In this document: positions 1 through 8,918 of the stretch, piece after piece
Numbering within the stretch: position 1 is the first letter of the stretch
Layout: each line of letters begins with the position of its first letter
Virus record (IMG/VR): IMGVR_UViG_3300025886_000100
Coordinates: 1-31,610 of that record
Strand: one strand, 5' to 3'
DNA: 31,610 nucleotides
Origin: a virus
Notes under the pieces: generated by a model
What the model was told of the DNA's origin: nothing
Databases searched by the model: none
The model's input: only the letters and a program-made list of their open reading frames with translations
Translations under genes and position numbers: made by a program

Positions 1-3000
1 AGGTTCACCGTTTATTGTGGTGGGCATGTATATGTTATAGTATTGCTGCTGCTGCTGCTTGACAACAACTTTAAAACTATACCACCCTAAGTCGTTAGCT
101 TCATTAACTCCAGCTATTGTTAGCTGAGTTAAAGTTGTACCACCGTCAATGGTTAAAGTATCACCTAATTCATAACCCATACCTGAGTTATTTATGTTAA
201 CACTTGTTATTTGCCCACCAGAAGGGCCAGCGATTATTGGAGTCGCAACTATGTCAACAGTTAGTCCAGAGCCAGAACCTAGTGTATTTGTTGTAGTAAC
301 ATTTTTTGAAGTTTTATAACCAGCATTAAGATTTGAAACAAAACTATCAAAACTATTAACACTACCCAGTAAAGTGTATAAACCTGGATAACCTTGTAGT
401 CCAGGAATTGATTTAGGTATAGTAGAGTTCCAAAGCATTTTTAAACTATTACCAATCCAGTTTACTATATTACTTGAGCTAGAAGTAACTAGCCCGCTAA
501 CTTCACTTCTTTTAAAATACCTAGAAAAGAAAGTATCTCCACTAAATATACTGTTATCTGCTACATCTGTAGAAAACACAGGTGGAGCTAGTATAACATC
601 TGATTGTCTACCATATTTATCTGATAACACAACACCAACTTGATATATCCTGTTTTGTTTCAAAGTGTGATTAGGATATTCTATACCTGACTTTTCAGAA
701 AACTTTTGTTGCACCGTATATTTTCTACTAATACCAACACTATAATCTAAAAATTCAGGAGAAGTATGTCTATTAACAAAGTTACCATATATTATTCTGT
801 TTCCTGAGACCTCTTGTCCTAAAGCTCTTATAGGTACTTTATCAGATGCTCTTGTAGCTTCTGATGTTGGTAGCACTTTAAAAGGTTTATCGCCTTCCCA
901 TTTATACGTATAACTAGTATCAGTATTTCCTACGATAGATGGATCATCAACTGAAATGCTTTTTAAAACTAATAAGTTTGTTGAAGCAGAATCTTCATAT
1001 ACTATATCTATTTGTTTTATTTTTAAAACATTATTTATTTGACCTACTTGAAGTACGTTGTTATTAACAACTGGCATAGGTATATTTACATTTATCTTGT
1101 TAATAGAGTTTTCGTATAAAAAATTAGTAGTGCCTAAACCTACTCTATTAATATCACTATTAGGCGCTGCTTCAGCTTGAGAAAAACTAGAGCTAGATTC
1201 TCCCGCGGCTTGAAAACCGGCATAAACATCGTCATAAAGATAAAAACCTTCTTGTTTTGGTTTAAATAACGATTGAGTAAAAGGAGATATTAAAGAAGTT
1301 TCATTACTATCGTATATAAACCTATATGCTAATCTACAAAACTTTTCTTCAAAAAACGTTTCATTTCCACCAAACTCTTCTTCATAATAGGGATTTTCAA
1401 AAGAAAAACTTAATTGAGGAACAGCACTTCCTCCTGGAAAACCAACTATGTCGAAAATGGGCCATTGCCACTCTTTAACAGGTTTACCTTCTTTGTCAAT
1501 TTTTCTAATACTTAATGCTAAGTAACCACTTTGGGTAAATGGATTACCCGCACCTCCAAATGTAGTAGGTCCATCACTTCCAAATATTTGATCTATAATA
1601 TAGTCATTTCCATCTTCTAACATTGCTGGCCAACTTACTTTCATGCCTGGCTGTAAGTAATTACAAAACCATCTTCTATAGTAGTAATCAAATTTAGCAG
1701 AACTTCCAAAATCATTACCAACGCCATAAGCATTTGGGCCCGCGGTTAAGTTACCGACAGCACCTGTGCTTATCATTACTAATCTAGATCCAATTGACTC
1801 TTGATAATCAGCAGCATCTTGATCTGTTGGAGCTGCATTATTAGGCCACATAGAAGGCACAGGAAGATTATGAAAAGAACTAACACCTGCTAAACTTTGA
1901 CTTTGTAAAAAATCACCTTGTAACGGCGATCCATCTGTTTGGGCATAATTAATAAAAGGAAATCTATAAGTAGGTTTTAACCACTTTTCAGTAACGCTTA
2001 CAGCATTTTGCTCTATTAACTTTATAGTGGCAGTACCACTCCATGGTTGTTGAACTCCAGCATCTATATAATGAAAAGGTATATTGCTTATAAACTTTAA
2101 TGGATCAGGTGGATTATAATTAGGCTGATCAGTAGAATTCCAAGGATTTACAAACCAAAGCGGCTCGGTTAAACCTATACCAGCTATTGTTGATAAACTA
2201 GGATCGTCTTGAATAAATGGTTGGAAAAGGTATTTTTTTATCTCATTTTGATAAGGATATGTAAGTTCTGGATTAACCGGGTCTGGATAATTAGGATCTT
2301 CAACAGTGGAAATTAATTCAAACTTTAAGCCAGGATGCAATTTCATAGTAGGTGTTCCACTAGTTATAGTGCATGTGCTTTCAAAAAGCATTTGAGGATA
2401 ATTTGTAGGAGTAGTAATTCCTGCCCAACTTGTTGTTGTTGTTGCAACAGTTACTGTTATAGTTTCTTCACTATAAACAGTGGGTGTTTCAAAAGGATAA
2501 TACTTAGCAACAGAAACATTTTCTTCTATAGTATAATAAGGATTTGCATTATTTGAAGGATTTGCAGTAGCTAACTCTATATTTATCTGTCTTGGTTGGT
2601 TTCTGTTATCAGTCCAAAACAGTAAGTCTTCTATTATATTTATACCAAATATAGGATGTGTTTTAGACAAATTTAAAAAACTACCCGCAACTAAAGATAC
2701 TTGATTACCAGTTGTTATGTCATAAACAACTATAGAACAATGAGCATTTTTTGGAGCTTGATTGCTTAAGTTATCATCAGAAGCATCCACATAGTTAGTA
2801 AAAAAAGCAAATACTCTATTTTTTCCAGGTTCTTCTTTAACGCCTATTAATTCAACACCAACATCGTTGCTGCTTATACCAAAATTTGGTAAAAGTTTAT
2901 TTCCTAATATATTTTCTAAAGCACCTACATCTGCGCCTTCTGAAGTACTAACCGTTACGTTTACCGCATCTCTATATTCCCCTGCCGGCAATATTCTTGC

Positions 3001-3054
3001 GTCAAGGTCTTTATTCATTTTAGACTTTATAAAAGTATTCCTTACTTCTGCCAT
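1..3054 (-). CDS. Giant virion protein, tail/muzzle-like (3'-truncated by the window edge)
   Basis: The frame is open from ATG at 3054-3052 to base 1, giving at least 1018 residues with no stop, so the C-terminus lies outside the window. The protein starts MAEVRNTFIKSKMNKDLDAR and soon has LPAGEYRDAVN. I recall this MNKDLD...GEYRDA N-terminus from very large structural proteins of marine phages, and possibly from crAss-type muzzle or stabilisation proteins; that link is memory, not a search result. The rest is rich in Asn, Pro, Tyr and Trp with long beta-like stretches, as in extended virion proteins. Near residue 980 is a GMGYELGDTLTI module shared with three other genes here, followed by a short polyglutamine run. 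It lies 2 bases after the stop of the 405-aa connector-like gene, so it probably belongs to the tail. Virion role is likely; the exact part is not established. Confidence 0.8.
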   Translation of the reverse strand, partial: MAEVRNTFIKSKMNKDLDARILPAGEYRDAVNVTVSTSEGADVGALENILGNKLLPNFGISSNDVGVELIGVKEEPGKNRVFAFFTNYVDASDDNLSNQAPKNAHCSIVVYDITTGNQVSLVAGSFLNLSKTHPIFGINIIEDLLFWTDNRNQPRQINIELATANPSNNANPYYTIEENVSVAKYYPFETPTVYSEETITVTVATTTTSWAGITTPTNYPQMLFESTCTITSGTPTMKLHPGLKFELISTVEDPNYPDPVNPELTYPYQNEIKKYLFQPFIQDDPSLSTIAGIGLTEPLWFVNPWNSTDQPNYNPPDPLKFISNIPFHYIDAGVQQPWSGTATIKLIEQNAVSVTEKWLKPTYRFPFINYAQTDGSPLQGDFLQSQSLAGVSSFHNLPVPSMWPNNAAPTDQDAADYQESIGSRLVMISTGAVGNLTAGPNAYGVGNDFGSSAKFDYYYRRWFCNYLQPGMKVSWPAMLEDGNDYIIDQIFGSDGPTTFGGAGNPFTQSGYLALSIRKIDKEGKPVKEWQWPIFDIVGFPGGSAVPQLSFSFENPYYEEEFGGNETFFEEKFCRLAYRFIYDSNETSLISPFTQSLFKPKQEGFYLYDDVYAGFQAAGESSSSFSQAEAAPNSDINRVGLGTTNFLYENSINKINVNIPMPVVNNNVLQVGQINNVLKIKQIDIVYEDSASTNLLVLKSISVDDPSIVGNTDTSYTYKWEGDKPFKVLPTSEATRASDKVPIRALGQEVSGNRIIYGNFVNRHTSPEFLDYSVGISRKYTVQQKFSEKSGIEYPNHTLKQNRIYQVGVVLSDKYGRQSDVILAPPVFSTDVADNSIFSGDTFFSRYFKRSEVSGLVTSSSSNIVNWIGNSLKMLWNSTIPKSIPGLQGYPGLYTLLGSVNSFDSFVSNLNAGYKTSKNVTTTNTLGSGSGLTVDIVATPIIAGPSGGQITSVNINNSGMGYELGDTLTIDGGTTLTQLTIAGVNEANDLGWYSFKVVVKQQQQQYYNIYMPTTINGEP
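44..59 (-). repeat. Short CAG triplet run encoding polyglutamine
   Basis: The plus strand shows CTG repeated four times within TTGCTGCTGCTGCTGCTT. On the coding strand this gives KQQQQQYY near the end of the visible part of the giant virion protein. It is a small in-frame microsatellite; a length change would add or remove glutamines without a frameshift. Confidence 0.7.
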
Positions 3055-3056
3055 TA

Positions 3057-4274
3057 TTAATGTTTAATCCATTTAGATTTACCTCTCATTACTTGAGTAA
3101 ATTCTTCAAGTTTAATATTACTTAATCTTATTTTAGCATTTCTTAGTTTGGCTGATCTTTCTTTTTTGTATCTTTGCACAACGTACTCTGGAAAATTAGC
3201 CTTAGTAGATAATATACTGTACATTATATGTGTATATAAAGCATCCTCAGCTAGTTTAGGAACATGAGTATCTTCATCGTATGCTAAACCATCAGATACG
3301 TATTCTAAGATGATTAATTGATTAGCTAGGTCACTGCTAAAAGCTAGAACTCCTCTTCTTTCATCTATAGTAAACCATCCATTTTTTTGTGAAACTTCTG
3401 GATCTAAACCAAATCTTTGGCCATAAGCCATTTTCCACCAACCCCAATTATAAACATCTGCATCGGTAAAATTATTAACATCTAGTTGACCATTTAAAGC
3501 TGTTTGATCAGCATTTCTCCACCTGTCATTAGTTAAAGACTGAGTCGATTGAGCAAGGTTACCATAAATATCTTGCATTGGTAATCCGTTATTATCTTGA
3601 AGTGGTACTTGACTTGGGTTACTTGTTAAAGTAGTTGGATATATTATATGCTTAACACCTAAACCATCTATCCATGATAGCTGAACATAGTTTACATAGT
3701 CTTGTGGTAATACCAGTGAAAGACTAGGTGGTATAGTTAATTCTTGTGATTTAACACTTCTTAAAGTGTCATAGCTAAACTCTTGTAAACCTCTTTTAGC
3801 GTGAAATATAACTTCAGATCTTTTAACTCTAGGTATAATTTTATCAACACCTACATAAGCGACCATAAAGTTATTAACTATATCTTTTATATTTACATAT
3901 TGATAACTTTTATAATTATCCCAAAGAGATGGATTTGTTAATTTTACAGTTAGTATAGCGTTAGTAGGGATAGGTGTTATCACACCAGTACTAGGATCTG
4001 CAGTAGAAGTTAAAGTTAAAATCTGAGTTTGAACACCATCTACTATGGTTGTGGCAAGTGATTGAGTTATGTAGTATGGAGATAAAGTTGGGTGTTGCTC
4101 TACGTTATTTATAAATACTTTGTAATTGTTAAAAGAAGTTGCTGTTGCAGCAGCATCCCATATAAGTGGGGTCATTACACTAGGCCAAGTTAAAGCATTA
4201 GAGTTAGTACCATCAGGTGTATACGACTGGCTACCCGTGTAGTATTGAGAAGAGTTTTGTTTTATTAGTCCCAT
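3057..4274 (-). CDS. Head-tail connector-like virion protein, 405 aa
   Basis: The ATG start gives MGLIKQNSSQYYTG. The first ~130 residues look like a beta-rich display domain (TSFNNYKVFINNVEQHP). A more conserved-looking core follows: YQYVNIKDIVNNFMVAYVG, RVKRSEVIFHAKRGLQEFS and LPQDYVNYVQLSWIDGLG. The C-terminus is helical and basic (VVQRYKKERSAKLRNAKIRL). The core pattern (DIVNNFMVAYVG, AKRGLQEFSYDT) matches proteins I recall next to portal and capsid genes in marine phage contigs. It lies 3 bases after the 361-aa protein and directly before the giant tail-like gene, the place where ring or adaptor proteins sit. No enzymatic motif is visible. Structural role is likely; connector is inferred from position. 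Confidence 0.75.
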   Translation of the reverse strand: MGLIKQNSSQYYTGSQSYTPDGTNSNALTWPSVMTPLIWDAAATATSFNNYKVFINNVEQHPTLSPYYITQSLATTIVDGVQTQILTLTSTADPSTGVITPIPTNAILTVKLTNPSLWDNYKSYQYVNIKDIVNNFMVAYVGVDKIIPRVKRSEVIFHAKRGLQEFSYDTLRSVKSQELTIPPSLSLVLPQDYVNYVQLSWIDGLGVKHIIYPTTLTSNPSQVPLQDNNGLPMQDIYGNLAQSTQSLTNDRWRNADQTALNGQLDVNNFTDADVYNWGWWKMAYGQRFGLDPEVSQKNGWFTIDERRGVLAFSSDLANQLIILEYVSDGLAYDEDTHVPKLAEDALYTHIMYSILSTKANFPEYVVQRYKKERSAKLRNAKIRLSNIKLEEFTQVMRGKSKWIKH

Positions 4275-4277
4275 TTA

Positions 4278-5363
4278 TTATCTTTTATTATTATTTTCTT
4301 CTTGAGCAAGTTCTTGTGATGCAGCTTGTATTATGCTTGGGTCTCTTATTACAACACCAGCATATTTTAGTATTTCTAATATAACTTCATTTTGTTGGCT
4401 ATCACTTATTTCAAAATCAACAGATCCTTCAGATGGAACAACCGCTACGAAGTTAGATGCTTGTAATGTAAAAACTGTAACGCCACTAGAACTTCCAGCA
4501 AAAGAATTATTACCATCACCTAGCGTTATTTGATCACCTATATTAAATCCGCTTCCTCCACTTGTTATAGTAAAAGATTTAAGTGGTCCTTTTCCAGTGT
4601 TAGGATCTATATCTACAGTAAAATCAGCAGAAGCACCTGTTCCGCCTGTTGGTGTGACTTGTACAAAAGAAGTTATATCAGTATTTGGAATAGTAGAACT
4701 TCCGCTAGCTATTGAACAATTTACTAAATTATTTTGCCCACCAGTAGTTGTATTAAATAAGTCTTGATTTGTTTTAAGAACGCCAGTGAAAGTTATTGGA
4801 GGATTTGGGTCATAGATATATTGACCTAGTGAACCTACTGTAAAACCCCATCTAGGGTCTTTAGGTTTTCTAATATAGTTAAATGTAACATCTGTTTTAT
4901 CAGAAGCTAATTCGCTTGGAAATACAGTTAGTTTATCTTTTTGATATTTAGCAACAGGAAAATTGTTTGTTGGTTGCAATAATGGAGATAATTTCATTTC
5001 GTTATAATCTCTATTGCTTAAAATTTCTATAGGTGGTGAATTAACACCTTTATTCCATGAAGCAGATCCAAACCTGTGTAATCCAGTTGGTTGAGTATAA
5101 ACGTTGTTTGTTTGAGCAGACGCACTTTCTATTTCTTCAAATACTTGAAACTCTTGCAAGATGTGATCAACTCTAGATGCAAATTCAACATCTGTTTTAG
5201 GCATTCGTAAATACTGGTTATAGTCCTCAAAGAACTTTTCAAATATCTCTAACTGTACTTGAGTAGCTATTTTATTAAACTCATCAGGGGTTAAATAACC
5301 TCTTTGCTCTTTGTTTAATATACTTAATACCGTTGTATATACCGTGTTTACGTTTATTGCCAT
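4278..5363 (-). CDS. Head-tail connector-like virion protein with an inserted beta-module, 361 aa
   Basis: I place the start at ATG 5363-5361 (MAINVNTVYTTVL). An ATG 13 codons upstream would place MVLSPPFFFKNIK on top of a transcription-terminator hairpin and is rejected. The N-terminal ~100 residues are helical (RGYLTPDEFNKIATQVQLEI, FEKFFEDYNQYLR). The middle carries FNYIRKPKDPRWGF. After it comes an apparent insert (GGTGASADFTVDID then GGSGFNIGDQITLG) of the module also seen in the genes at 1-3054, 6250-6903 and 16631-17197. The C-terminus is helical again (NEVILEILKYAGVVIRDPSI). The helical frame with a beta insert and its position between head proteins and the giant tail protein suggest a connector or ring component; this is inference. 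Confidence 0.75.
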   Translation of the reverse strand: MAINVNTVYTTVLSILNKEQRGYLTPDEFNKIATQVQLEIFEKFFEDYNQYLRMPKTDVEFASRVDHILQEFQVFEEIESASAQTNNVYTQPTGLHRFGSASWNKGVNSPPIEILSNRDYNEMKLSPLLQPTNNFPVAKYQKDKLTVFPSELASDKTDVTFNYIRKPKDPRWGFTVGSLGQYIYDPNPPITFTGVLKTNQDLFNTTTGGQNNLVNCSIASGSSTIPNTDITSFVQVTPTGGTGASADFTVDIDPNTGKGPLKSFTITSGGSGFNIGDQITLGDGNNSFAGSSSGVTVFTLQASNFVAVVPSEGSVDFEISDSQQNEVILEILKYAGVVIRDPSIIQAASQELAQEENNNKR

Positions 5364-5375
5364 TTTAATATTTTT

Positions 5376-5406
5376 AAAAAAAAAGGGTGGCGATAAAACC
5401 ACCCTT
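5376..5406 (-). terminator. Rho-independent terminator-like hairpin before the 361-aa gene
   Basis: On the minus strand an 8-bp perfect stem (AAGGGTGG/CCACCCTT) encloses an 8-base loop and runs into nine U residues. It starts 15 bases after the stop of the 255-aa gene and ends 12 bases before the next ATG, leaving no room for a separate promoter between them. Confidence 0.85.
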
Positions 5407-5421
5407 ATTTATAATCACTTG

Positions 5422-6189
5422 TTATTTAAGTTTTTTATCTATAGATTTATAGACTTCAACTCCTTCATCTGTTTTAAACCACGAAGCCATAGCTGAATAA
5501 GGGTTTTCGTCAAAAGGTACTGTCATTAACTTACGGCCATTAGCAGCCCATTTAAATGTTTTTTGATCAGCATCTAACTTTATTACATTGGCTTCTACAG
5601 CTTTGATTGCAAAATTTCTTAATTCTACATTTTCATCTTCAGCTAGATCTAATAATAAAGCTGGATTTTGCTTAGCAAATAATAATAAGTCTCTTTTTAA
5701 CTCTTTAGAACTCATCGAAGATACAGAAGAGCCTTTTTCAACTCTTAATATAGCTTCTGCTTTATCTACATCCATGTCATAAGCCATATTTAAAGCTGCT
5801 ATTTCTAGTTCTAAAATATCAAATTGATCTTCAGCTTCTACAACTTCGTCATATTCTTTAAATATAACACCATTGTGAGGATGCTTTTCTAAAAACTCTT
5901 GTAAATTTCTTTTTTCTTTTGGTATTGATAAATGACCTTTTTGAAAAACAATATGTTTTAAAGTAACAGATCCTTTCTGCTCATCAACAAAAACTGATTG
6001 ATGATTAGAAGCATATCTTAATTCTCTTTCATAACCTATACTCTTGTCAAACCAAACTAATGGGTATCTAGCAGAATGTCTAGATGGTAAAGTATAAGTT
6101 AAAGGTTCACCTTTTATTAGATAGTAATTTCTATCTTTGTATTCCCAAGTATTTTTTACTTCAGGATTTTTCTTTTCTTTTGTTTCCAT
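5422..6189 (-). CDS. Conserved-looking phage protein, 255 aa, head region
   Basis: The ATG start gives METKEKKNPEVKNTWEYKD. A small beta-rich N-terminal part (YYLIKGEPLTYTLPSRHSAR, VDEQKGSVTLKHIVF) is followed by a mainly helical part. That part contains MSSKELKRDLLLFAKQNPAL, LAEDENVELRNFAIKAVEA and KWAANGRKLMTVPFDENPYS, and ends DEGVEVYKSIDKKL. I recall this C-terminal signature from uncharacterised proteins in structural regions of large marine phages. No catalytic motif or membrane segment is visible. It stands alone between two hairpin terminators, which suggests its level is set separately from its neighbours. Function unknown; a minor head or assembly protein is plausible from position only. 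Confidence 0.75.
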   Translation of the reverse strand: METKEKKNPEVKNTWEYKDRNYYLIKGEPLTYTLPSRHSARYPLVWFDKSIGYERELRYASNHQSVFVDEQKGSVTLKHIVFQKGHLSIPKEKRNLQEFLEKHPHNGVIFKEYDEVVEAEDQFDILELEIAALNMAYDMDVDKAEAILRVEKGSSVSSMSSKELKRDLLLFAKQNPALLLDLAEDENVELRNFAIKAVEANVIKLDADQKTFKWAANGRKLMTVPFDENPYSAMASWFKTDEGVEVYKSIDKKLK

Positions 6190-6208
6190 AATATAATATA
6201 ATATAATA
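6190..6208 (-). repeat. TTATA pentanucleotide leader abutting a start codon
   Basis: On the minus strand TTATA is repeated three times and merges with the start codon as TTATG. No Shine-Dalgarno motif is present, so this A/T-only run is the ribosome-landing region of the 255-aa gene. Similar leaders precede several other genes here. Confidence 0.6.
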
Positions 6209-6211
6209 ATT

Positions 6212-6237
6212 AAAAAAGATCCTGCCGAAGCAGGACC
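6212..6237 (-). terminator. Rho-independent terminator with a UUCG tetraloop
   Basis: On the minus strand GGTCCTGC and GCAGGATC form an 8-bp stem with one G-U pair around the very stable loop UUCG, followed by six U residues. It begins 12 bases after the stop of the 217-aa gene and ends 22 bases before the ATG of the 255-aa gene. Confidence 0.92.
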
Positions 6238-6249
6238 TTATATTTTAGT

Positions 6250-6903
6250 TTAAGATAAAACTACAGAAATGCATTCTGCATTACTTGTAAATTTAACTTC
6301 TGGCTGTGAATTTTCAGCACCAGCAGCTTTGATAATAGCAGCAGCAACATCAGCTTGTAAAGCGGCTTTAGTTGTTGCAGGCGCGTTGTCCACGGTTATT
6401 GTATACTTAGTTACTTCACCACTACCACTTGTTGGTGTAGCAAAATTATTTTCCAATATTTGTATATCACACGCAGTAGCACTAACACCACTCACACATG
6501 CTACGTTATTTATTGGAATTAAAGCGTACTCGTTAGTTGCAGATCCTTCAATAGCAATAAGCATTGCAGATGTTATTTCAAATACTATATCAGCATCAAA
6601 ACTAGTTACTCCAGTTGCAGCAGCTTTTGAAGCTAATGTAACAGTATCACCTACTTTGTATCCTTCACCTATATTTGAAGAAGCGGTTATCGCAAGAACA
6701 AATGTACCACCAGTAAGTGTTACACTAAACTCTGCACCAGTTCCATTTCCGCTAGTTGTTGTAGCTCCAGAGGCAACTGCAGTTCCAGCGACTCTAGATC
6801 CACCACCTGTGTATCCGGCACCTTGCGTTCCAACACTGATAGCGGAACCAACAAAACTTCTAGCAGCATTAATCGCTAAAGGTACTTTTATAAAATTACT
6901 CAT
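6250..6903 (-). CDS. Small beta-rich head protein with GxGY-GD module, 217 aa
   Basis: The ATG start gives MSNFIKVPLAINAARSFVGS. The protein is rich in Ala, Gly, Ser, Thr and Val, typical of beta-structured virion proteins. Residues ~45-95 carry a module (GTGAEFSVTLTGG then GEGYKVGDTVTLA) that recurs in the genes at 1-3054, 4278-5363 and 16631-17197. The N-terminus (M-x-N-x-I-K-x-P) resembles that of the gene just upstream (MPNMIKLPI), so the two may share a docking segment. It lies two genes after the major capsid gene and ends at a strong terminator. A head-decoration or minor capsid role is inferred; no homologue is named. Confidence 0.7.
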   Translation of the reverse strand: MSNFIKVPLAINAARSFVGSAISVGTQGAGYTGGGSRVAGTAVASGATTTSGNGTGAEFSVTLTGGTFVLAITASSNIGEGYKVGDTVTLASKAAATGVTSFDADIVFEITSAMLIAIEGSATNEYALIPINNVACVSGVSATACDIQILENNFATPTSGSGEVTKYTITVDNAPATTKAALQADVAAAIIKAAGAENSQPEVKFTSNAECISVVLS

Positions 6904-6915
6904 AATTTATAATTT

Positions 6916-7314
6916 TTAAACGGTTGAGGAATAAGGTTCTTCAGCTTTGATCTGAACATCCACAACTTGGTAGTCTGTAATAGTAGAAACTGTAGCGTCT
7001 CTAGCGCCTATCAATTCAAATTCAGGTACTGAACTTGGGTTTTGATTAGCACTTTTAATCAAGTCTTTAAGATTTTCTATATCTTGATCAGTAATAACAG
7101 CTGAAGTGCCATTAGTATAATCTATAGATGCTCTTAAATACAAAGGAGCAGTATCACTAGCAGCGGCTAACTTAGCATAATGTACGTGAATAACATCTGC
7201 TGGTGAACCTGCCTTACTTACTGCGTAGACATCTTCTGCGTTAAGGCATGTAAACCTTGGTTGAAGAGCCGTAGGTCCCGAACTAATTATCGGGAGTTTA
7301 ATCATATTTGGCAT
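6916..7314 (-). CDS. Small virion protein after the capsid gene, 132 aa
   Basis: The ATG start gives MPNMIKLPIISSGPTALQPR. This is a small mixed alpha/beta protein with DAEDVYAVS-like and TDYQVVDVQIKAEEPY stretches and no membrane segment or enzyme motif. The N-terminal M-x-N-x-I-K-x-P pattern is shared with the next gene. It begins 27 bases after the capsid gene's hairpin and ends 12 bases before the 217-aa gene, so the two form a small transcription unit. The place right after the capsid gene is typical of capsid decoration or stabilising proteins; that assignment rests on position. Confidence 0.65.
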   Translation of the reverse strand: MPNMIKLPIISSGPTALQPRFTCLNAEDVYAVSKAGSPADVIHVHYAKLAAASDTAPLYLRASIDYTNGTSAVITDQDIENLKDLIKSANQNPSSVPEFELIGARDATVSTITDYQVVDVQIKAEEPYSSTV

Positions 7315-7341
7315 AATTTTTATTATTTAAAGATTAATAAA

Positions 7342-7364
7342 GAGAGTGACAAAAAGCCACTCTC
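7342..7364 (-). terminator. Hairpin after the major capsid gene
   Basis: On the minus strand GAGAGTG and CACTCTC form a 7-bp perfect stem around a 9-base loop containing five U residues, followed by the weak tract UUUAUUAAU. It begins 12 bases after the capsid stop. It is either a weak, leaky terminator or an mRNA 3'-end stabiliser. Confidence 0.65.
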
Positions 7365-7376
7365 ATTATAAAATTA

Positions 7377-8900
7377 TTAAGCTCCTTTAAACAATACAAA
7401 ATTGTTTGCAGCTTGTGTTACTAAACATCTTTCAGATAAGAAACTTACAGTCATCGCATCTAAAGTGTCAGTATAAGCACCACCTACAGAACCTGTGATC
7501 CAAGACTTCATTCTTCGATCTTCAGTTTCAGAAGCTCTATATCTTACATGTAGAAATGGACGTCTAATATTAGATCCTAACATTTGATCGTATACTGTAG
7601 TTGTTCCAGCAGGAATCATTACACCATCAATCTCTTTAGATAATCCTCTAGTAGTAGCATCATTTAAGTATTTCCAATCAGTTTTATAGAAATCATAAGA
7701 ACCTCTTCTAAAACCTGAAAATCCAAAGTTTAAAGCCATATCACCATCGTTATCAAATAAACCATAAGAAGCAGCTTGAGTAGAAGCAAATCCACCATTA
7801 ACAGCAGCAATCATATCATCAAAATCAAGAGCAGTAGCTCTAGATAAAAATAGCATATTTTCTTCAATAGCACCTTGCTTGTCTAAGTTTTTAAGAATTT
7901 CATCAAAATCACCTAAAGCACCTGAACCAGGAGCAGCAGCTCCAGCAAAACCAGAGTATACATTACCTCTTGCTTCAATAGCAGCGAATAAACCTTCAGT
8001 ACCTTTAGCAAATTGTGTAGTGTCTGCAGCACTTGGGTCTCCAGCTCCACCAAATTCGTAAGAAACAGTAGAAGCATTTATAGCCGCAGGATTCATAAAT
8101 TCACCTTCAACCATAGCCATTTCTAAGTAATCTTCAAATCTTAATCTAGTTTCAGACTCAGACTTTAAATACCATAAGTATCCAGATTGTCCATCTTCAG
8201 TAGCAACTTCTACCCAACCAATTTGAGCAGCGTCAGAACCACTAATCTTGAAATTATCTTTTATTATTATTGGAGAATTTTGGTATTGAGTAAAAGAAGG
8301 CTCAATAGATCCTTGCATTCCTGTAGTACCTTTTCCAAATTCAGAACCATAAACAAATAAGTTTACATTTCCAGCTTCACCTGATGTAAGACCAGCAGAA
8401 GCTACTGGAGTACCTCCAACAGTTCCATAAACTGATATGTCAAGAATATTTCTTGTTCCTCCTGTTACATTCTGAACTAAACCTTTAAGTGTTACTAATC
8501 CAGTAGCATTATCAGACAAAAGAATTGTTTGACCTATTCTTACAGCACAATTAGGACTTCCAGCAGCAGCGTTAGTAGTCATATCTACAGTTACTCTAAC
8601 ATTAGCTTGACCATTGATAGCATCTGTAGCTTGCGCTGTTTTGTAAGCTATGTGTAATCTATTTTGTTCAGACCAAATTACTTGATCAGATGTCATAGGC
8701 ATTTCAGCGCCTACCATTCTCAAGAAACCACCTAATGTTCGGTTTCCGTATCTTTCTACTTCCGCTTCGTAAAGCTCAGGTAGATATTGTTGTGCAAAGC
8801 TCCCTCCAGCTCCATCAAAAGTTAAATAATTATCTCTTAATGTCATTCTTTTTTGTGAAGGAACTAAACTTGCGGGGAATGCCCCACCAGATAAACTCAT
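7377..8900 (-). CDS. Major capsid protein
   Basis: The 507-aa product starts MSLSGGAFPASLVPSQKRMT, with an N-terminal arm followed by YLPELYEAEVERYGNRTLGG. Capsid-like features include the long acidic helix region LRFEDYLEMAMVEGEFMNPA and RATALDFDDMIAAVNGG. Near the end are IRRPFLHVRYRASETEDRRM and LDAMTVSFLSERCLVTQAAN, typical of the final strands of an HK97-type fold. The order portal, scaffold-like protein, this gene and then small head proteins is the standard head module, and the length is close to crAss-type capsid proteins (~500 aa). A private hairpin follows the gene, as expected for the most abundant virion protein. The leader AAAAAATAAAACT has no Shine-Dalgarno. The fold is inferred, since no structure or alignment was run. 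Confidence 0.88.
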   Translation of the reverse strand: MSLSGGAFPASLVPSQKRMTLRDNYLTFDGAGGSFAQQYLPELYEAEVERYGNRTLGGFLRMVGAEMPMTSDQVIWSEQNRLHIAYKTAQATDAINGQANVRVTVDMTTNAAAGSPNCAVRIGQTILLSDNATGLVTLKGLVQNVTGGTRNILDISVYGTVGGTPVASAGLTSGEAGNVNLFVYGSEFGKGTTGMQGSIEPSFTQYQNSPIIIKDNFKISGSDAAQIGWVEVATEDGQSGYLWYLKSESETRLRFEDYLEMAMVEGEFMNPAAINASTVSYEFGGAGDPSAADTTQFAKGTEGLFAAIEARGNVYSGFAGAAAPGSGALGDFDEILKNLDKQGAIEENMLFLSRATALDFDDMIAAVNGGFASTQAASYGLFDNDGDMALNFGFSGFRRGSYDFYKTDWKYLNDATTRGLSKEIDGVMIPAGTTTVYDQMLGSNIRRPFLHVRYRASETEDRRMKSWITGSVGGAYTDTLDAMTVSFLSERCLVTQAANNFVLFKGA

Positions 8901-8918
8901 AGTTTTATTTTTTAGTTA

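Noticed and set aside
5364-5402. Upstream ATG extending the connector-like protein by 13 residues
   Set aside because: The extra residues are encoded by the terminator hairpin and its U-tract; the ATG at 5363 follows a normal A/T-rich leader.
6269-6919. Long plus-strand open frame of 216 codons opposite the 217-aa head protein
   Set aside because: It mirrors the Ala/Gly/Thr-rich coding strand below it, where lack of stops on the opposite strand is expected. All other genes are on the minus strand and it has no recognisable domain.
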